This document shows, one piece after another, positions 5,347 through 8,325 of a stretch of DNA of 8,325 nucleotides. Position numbers and translations under genes: made by a program. The notes under the pieces were generated by a model. That model searched no databases. It saw only the letters and a program-made list of their open reading frames with translations, and was not told the origin of the DNA. Origin of the DNA: Clostridiales bacterium (GTDB lineage Bacteria; Bacillota; Clostridia; Lachnospirales; Lachnospiraceae); the NCBI GenBank assembly GCA_015655565.1, contig JAATEU010000048.1, positions 1 to 8,325 on the forward strand. The letters are read 5' to 3'. Every line of letters begins with the position of its first letter. The first letter of the stretch is position 1.

Positions 5347-8108
5347 TACCATTGTTTCGGAAGAAAACAGGGGATAAACATAATGGCATTGAATTTACCC
5401 GAAGAAACCGGATAACTTTAACTAATAAAATATTGATTTCGCCATTGCTGAAGGTTTTACAATATGTACTGATAACTTCAGGTGTTTATGGGACAATATT
5501 TTGTTTTATCAGCGGCCTGGATATTGAGGTGAATGTAACTGCTTTATTTACAGTGATTCTTATTTCCGTATTATATTTTTTTGTAATGTTTACGCTGCCG
5601 GGCTTCAAGTATTGTCTGCATTTAACCTTTTTGATTTATCTGTTGGCAGGATATGTGTTCCGGGATGAAATAAAAAATGGGTTCTGGCATATTGAAAATA
5701 TTTATATCGGTAAATTTAATGTATATTATAATTCCGGCGTACTGAAATATCTGGTAGAAGATTATGAAGCAAAAACAGTTATTACTGTATTTTTTATCTT
5801 TGTCTCCATACTGTTAAGTCAAATGCTCTGTGGTGTAATCTTAAAAAATACATTTCGGGCGTTATTTATAATTGTTACGTTACCTATCGTTATTTTATCC
5901 TTTACAGTTGGATATATTCCGTCTCCGCTGCCTTTCGGTTTTTATTTGGCATGTGTAATCGGTGTTATAGGAATGGGCACTACGCTGAAAGAGAAACACA
6001 GACACTTTAATTTAAAAAGCTTTCATGAAAAACAAAAGGCAGAAAACCGGTTATTGGAGCAAAACTTCAAATACATTATTGGCCTAAAAATAGGTGGTCT
6101 GTCAGCTTTTGTAATGCTGTCGCTGATTTTAATCCTATCCGCTGTGTTTACACCTGAGTTTTATGCTAAGTATGTCGACATTGCCGATACAAAACAAAAA
6201 ATTCAAAAAAAAATGATGGAATTTTCCCTGGAGGATGCAATTAATGATATCAGTTCCTTTAAAATAGAAAGTTTTGAGCTGTTTAAAGGCATTACGGCTA
6301 CCGGAGGTTTGAGCGGCGGAAAATTGGGAAGAATCGGAGAAGTAAATTTCAATTATGAAACAGCCTTAAGAATAAAAGCCCCTATAATTGGGACCAGCAT
6401 GTATCTAAAAGGTTATGTTGGAAGCGAGTATATGGGAGATCACTGGGAGGGATTAAATAAAACAGATCTGGAAGCTTATGATAAAGTGGCGGAGTTATGG
6501 GAACATAGTAATTTTACAATTGGCAACCAGAGCAGCTATTTTTTATCTTTAATCCAGGGGTTAGATGAAGCGGTTTATCCGGATTTTGCATTTTGCTCCG
6601 GTGAAATTGAGGTGGAATGTCTTCATTCCAACCGGGATTATGTCTATGCACCTTACTATTCGGAATTTGCAGCCGATGGAGCTATGGAGGCAACGGATCC
6701 GGAATATGTAACTTCTAAAAAGAGACAGAAATCATATAAACTTGATTATTACAGCAATTACAATGTTCTGCTTCAATTTGACGAAGAAACAGAATTTGAA
6801 AATTGTTTGAACTATTATAATACAATTACTGTTATTGGAGATGAAGTAAGCGGGACAGTAAATTCCTGGTCCCTCTTAACAGAGCTTAATGAGTATAGGG
6901 CTTATGAACAGGCATACAGGGAGTTTGTTTATGATACTTATACACGTGTCCCGGAAAACAGTCTGGAGCGTATTAAAAATGATTTTGGAACCATTCATTA
7001 CGATGATATCAAAAAACAAGTTGGCTCCAATGCACTGAATGTAATAATCCAATCGATCAAGAGCTTTCTGCAGAACAACACGGTCTATTCCTTAACCCCT
7101 GGCATCCTGCCTAAGGGTAAGGATTTTAGTGAATATTTTTTGTACGAAAATAAGACCGGCTACTGTTCCCATTATGCTTCAGCAGCAACCATGATATTTC
7201 GGACTATTGGAATTCCGGCCAGGTATGTGGAAGGTTATGTCGTGAAACAAACAGATATAAACCAGGGTGATAATGCGGGTCTTAAAACCGTGAAGGAGCG
7301 GATAAACGGTACGGTAAAAGAATATCAGGTAACGGTCAAAACCATAGACATACCGGATGCCAATGCTCATGCCTGGGTTGAAGTATATTTAGATGGATTC
7401 GGATGGATTCCGGTTGATGTAACGCCGGGGTATAGCGGCAATGTTGACGCTTCCGGTCTTTCGGAGACTTTACTGAACCAGGTAAATCCTCTTATAAATA
7501 CCACGCCTTCCGTATCCTCATCACAAAGTCCAAAGATGGGTGCGAAAGAGGAAGGAACGAAGAAGCAGGAAGAATTTGATGAGAAAGCAGAAGTACCGGC
7601 CGCCGGGGATAAAGAAACTTCGGGAAAGGATGCGGCAAAATCAGACAACCAGAATATTAATTTCCGGTCGTATATTAAAAAAATCGGGTGGATAATCCTG
7701 GGGAGTATTATTCTGATGCTGGGTGTTGCCCTGATTATTTTACTCAGAGCTTTGTTCATTATGGAAAAGCGGAAAAATGCCCAGAAAACCAGGGATTTCA
7801 GTAAGAGGGCACTGCTTCGGTACAATGAAATCAGAAGGATGCTGGATTATTATCAAATATCCGTAAATGAGGAATTGACTTACCAGGAAGCGGCGGTTCA
7901 GATCGAAAAAGACTGGAAAATCATACAGCCCGGCAGGTTTAAACAATTTATGGATATTGTTTTAAAAGCAAGATTTAACCAAAATTTAATTTCAAAAGCA
8001 GAAGCGGAGGAAGCAGAAAAGTTTTATCAGGAGCTTATTGATTCCATATATAAAAATATATCCTTAAGAAGAAAAATAATATTAAAGTATATAAAAGTTT
8101 TTCATTAA
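5343..8108 (+). CDS. Membrane-anchored transglutaminase-like protein (TgpA type) with C-terminal DUF4129-like tail
   Basis: This is a large polytopic envelope protein (921 aa). N-terminal membrane segments lie at about 35-57, 64-87, 91-106, 145-167, 171-192, 196-213 and 245-270. A long extracytoplasmic region (about 271-775) carries the transglutaminase core. The papain-like triad is visible: C608 in TGYCSHYASAATMIFR, H676 in ANAHAWVEVYL and D692 in GWIPVDVTPGY. A charged Ser/Glu/Lys-rich linker (about 715-776) leads to a last membrane helix (about 782-806) and a helical cytoplasmic tail of about 110 aa resembling DUF4129. It could cross-link or hydrolyse peptide or amide bonds at the cell surface; the substrate is unknown. 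The protein is longer than the roughly 670 aa of typical TgpA, mainly because of 270-590. The GTG start gives a 4-base overlap with DUF58, but GGAAGGGAG (5335-5343) is better spaced for TTG at 5352, which would remove 3 residues. No clear terminator follows the stop. Confidence 0.93.
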   Translation: MIPLFRKKTGDKHNGIEFTRRNRITLTNKILISPLLKVLQYVLITSGVYGTIFCFISGLDIEVNVTALFTVILISVLYFFVMFTLPGFKYCLHLTFLIYLLAGYVFRDEIKNGFWHIENIYIGKFNVYYNSGVLKYLVEDYEAKTVITVFFIFVSILLSQMLCGVILKNTFRALFIIVTLPIVILSFTVGYIPSPLPFGFYLACVIGVIGMGTTLKEKHRHFNLKSFHEKQKAENRLLEQNFKYIIGLKIGGLSAFVMLSLILILSAVFTPEFYAKYVDIADTKQKIQKKMMEFSLEDAINDISSFKIESFELFKGITATGGLSGGKLGRIGEVNFNYETALRIKAPIIGTSMYLKGYVGSEYMGDHWEGLNKTDLEAYDKVAELWEHSNFTIGNQSSYFLSLIQGLDEAVYPDFAFCSGEIEVECLHSNRDYVYAPYYSEFAADGAMEATDPEYVTSKKRQKSYKLDYYSNYNVLLQFDEETEFENCLNYYNTITVIGDEVSGTVNSWSLLTELNEYRAYEQAYREFVYDTYTRVPENSLERIKNDFGTIHYDDIKKQVGSNALNVIIQSIKSFLQNNTVYSLTPGILPKGKDFSEYFLYENKTGYCSHYASAATMIFRTIGIPARYVEGYVVKQTDINQGDNAGLKTVKERINGTVKEYQVTVKTIDIPDANAHAWVEVYLDGFGWIPVDVTPGYSGNVDASGLSETLLNQVNPLINTTPSVSSSQSPKMGAKEEGTKKQEEFDEKAEVPAAGDKETSGKDAAKSDNQNINFRSYIKKIGWIILGSIILMLGVALIILLRALFIMEKRKNAQKTRDFSKRALLRYNEIRRMLDYYQISVNEELTYQEAAVQIEKDWKIIQPGRFKQFMDIVLKARFNQNLISKAEAEEAEKFYQELIDSIYKNISLRRKIILKYIKVFH

Positions 8109-8142
8109 CTTTAGTTAAGAATTCCAAAACCGGAAAAATAGG

Positions 8143-8171
8143 TTCACAGGAAGGAATCGCTATGATATAAT
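8143..8171 (+). promoter_or_regulatory. Strong extended -10 sigma-A promoter for the cytidylate kinase-like gene
   Basis: TTCACA (8143-8148), a 17-base spacer and a perfect TATAAT (8166-8171), preceded by TG one base upstream (8163-8164), make an extended -10 element. Transcription should begin near 8178, leaving a leader of about 105 nt before the next start codon. It lies 35 bases past the stop of the transglutaminase-like gene and uncouples the next gene from that operon. Confidence 0.75.
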
Positions 8172-8188
8172 GAAAGCGGAATGAGGAA

Positions 8189-8260
8189 TTGCAAGCTAGC
8201 TTGCAGATACCGATTGGAGCAACGAGATCATGAACACGTAATTTGCAAGCCTGCTTGGAA
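8189..8260 (+). repeat. Two near-palindromic repeat copies in the leader
   Basis: The first copy contains the perfect 16-bp palindrome TGCAAGCTAGCTTGCA (8190-8205). The second, at 8243-8260, keeps TTGCAAGC and GCTTG with two changed central bases. The repeat starts are 54 bases apart. Each copy can form a short hairpin. Alternatively 8189-8208 can pair with 8241-8260 as a long imperfect helix: 8199-8208 with 8241-8250 gives 10 consecutive pairs with one G-U. They sit between a strong promoter and the ribosome binding site, so an RNA switch or a paired operator is plausible. I cannot assign them to a known motif. Confidence 0.55.
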
Positions 8261-8283
8261 AAGTGAAAGGTGAGGGTGCTGTT

Positions 8284-8325
8284 ATGAAGAATGTAATTAC
8301 AATAAGCAGGCAGTACGGAAGTGGC
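8284..8325 (+). CDS. Cytidylate kinase-like family protein, 3'-truncated by window edge
   Basis: Only the first 14 codons are visible, MKNVITISRQYGSG. They match the beginning of the cytidylate kinase-like (AAA_26) proteins of Clostridia, whose P-loop starts as ITIxRxYGSGG. These are predicted nucleotide-binding P-loop kinases, often annotated as cytidylate kinases without proof. ATG 8284 is supported by GAGGGTG (8272-8278) 5 nt upstream, with a further AAAGGTG just before it. The gene has its own promoter at 8143-8171 and a repeat-bearing leader. With so little protein visible, the family call rests on the N-terminal motif alone. Confidence 0.7.
   Translation, partial: MKNVITISRQYGSG

Noticed and set aside
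7367..7825. Minus-strand open frame of 152 codons under the transglutaminase linker
   Set aside because: The Ser-rich translation mirrors the Glu/Lys/Gly linker on the + strand, and no family resemblance or start signal is visible.
8105..8135. Terminator after the transglutaminase-like gene (TTAAC-TTTA-GTTAA and TTCC-N6-GGAA hairpins)
   Set aside because: Both stems are short and AT-rich or only 4 bp, and no T-tract follows on the + strand.
8205..8240. Guanidine-II (mini-ykkC) motif suggested by ACGA and ACG segments between the leader repeats
   Set aside because: The ACGA is not in a loop closed by CC/GG pairs and no matching second hairpin exists.
1..8325. tRNA, rRNA, CRISPR arrays, transposase genes or phage genes
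   Set aside because: No such sequence was recognised on either strand; the repeats seen are not spaced or numerous enough for CRISPR.

Overview
The window comes from a low-GC Gram-positive bacterium, most likely a member of the Clostridia and plausibly Lachnospiraceae. The basis is AT-rich codon use, strong purine-rich ribosome binding sites, sigma-A type promoters, a YtvI-like (sporulation-associated) AI-2E family membrane protein, and a downstream gene that begins like the cytidylate kinase-like proteins common in that group. The species call is inference. All recognisable genes lie on the + strand.

Region 1 (1-1603) holds the 3' part of a PiT-family phosphate transporter, cut by the window edge, followed by a DUF47 (PhoU-like) protein. 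The two form a probable phosphate-uptake pair. Region 2 (1735-2796) is a stand-alone AI-2E/YtvI-family multi-pass membrane protein with its own good ribosome binding site. Region 3 (2797-3169) is a 373-base non-coding interval that is unusually rich in structure. It holds a 93-base imperfect hairpin with MITE-like ends, overlapping inverted repeats that would compete with it, a probable intrinsic terminator, a strong promoter (TTGAAA-N17-TATAGT), and a leader of about 130 nt with two or three stem-loops.

Region 4 (3170-8108) is a tightly packed three-gene operon: MoxR-type AAA+ ATPase, DUF58 membrane protein, and a large membrane-anchored transglutaminase-like protein (TgpA type) with an intact Cys-His-Asp triad. 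Coding regions abut or overlap at each junction, so translational coupling is likely. This trio recurs widely in bacteria. The usual inference is a chaperone-like ATPase plus a vWA-like adaptor serving an envelope transglutaminase/protease-like enzyme, but the substrate is not known.

Region 5 (8109-8325) holds a very good extended -10 promoter (TTCACA-N17-TATAAT) and a leader with two in-phase copies of a near-palindromic repeat. These copies could form two local hairpins or one long helix, and a 30-codon open frame runs through them. The leader feeds the first 14 codons of a cytidylate kinase-like gene that runs off the window.

The protein-coding genes belong to known families. The most unusual material is the non-coding DNA at 2791-3123 and 8178-8283, where several apparently bistable RNA or DNA structures are not explained by standard annotation.
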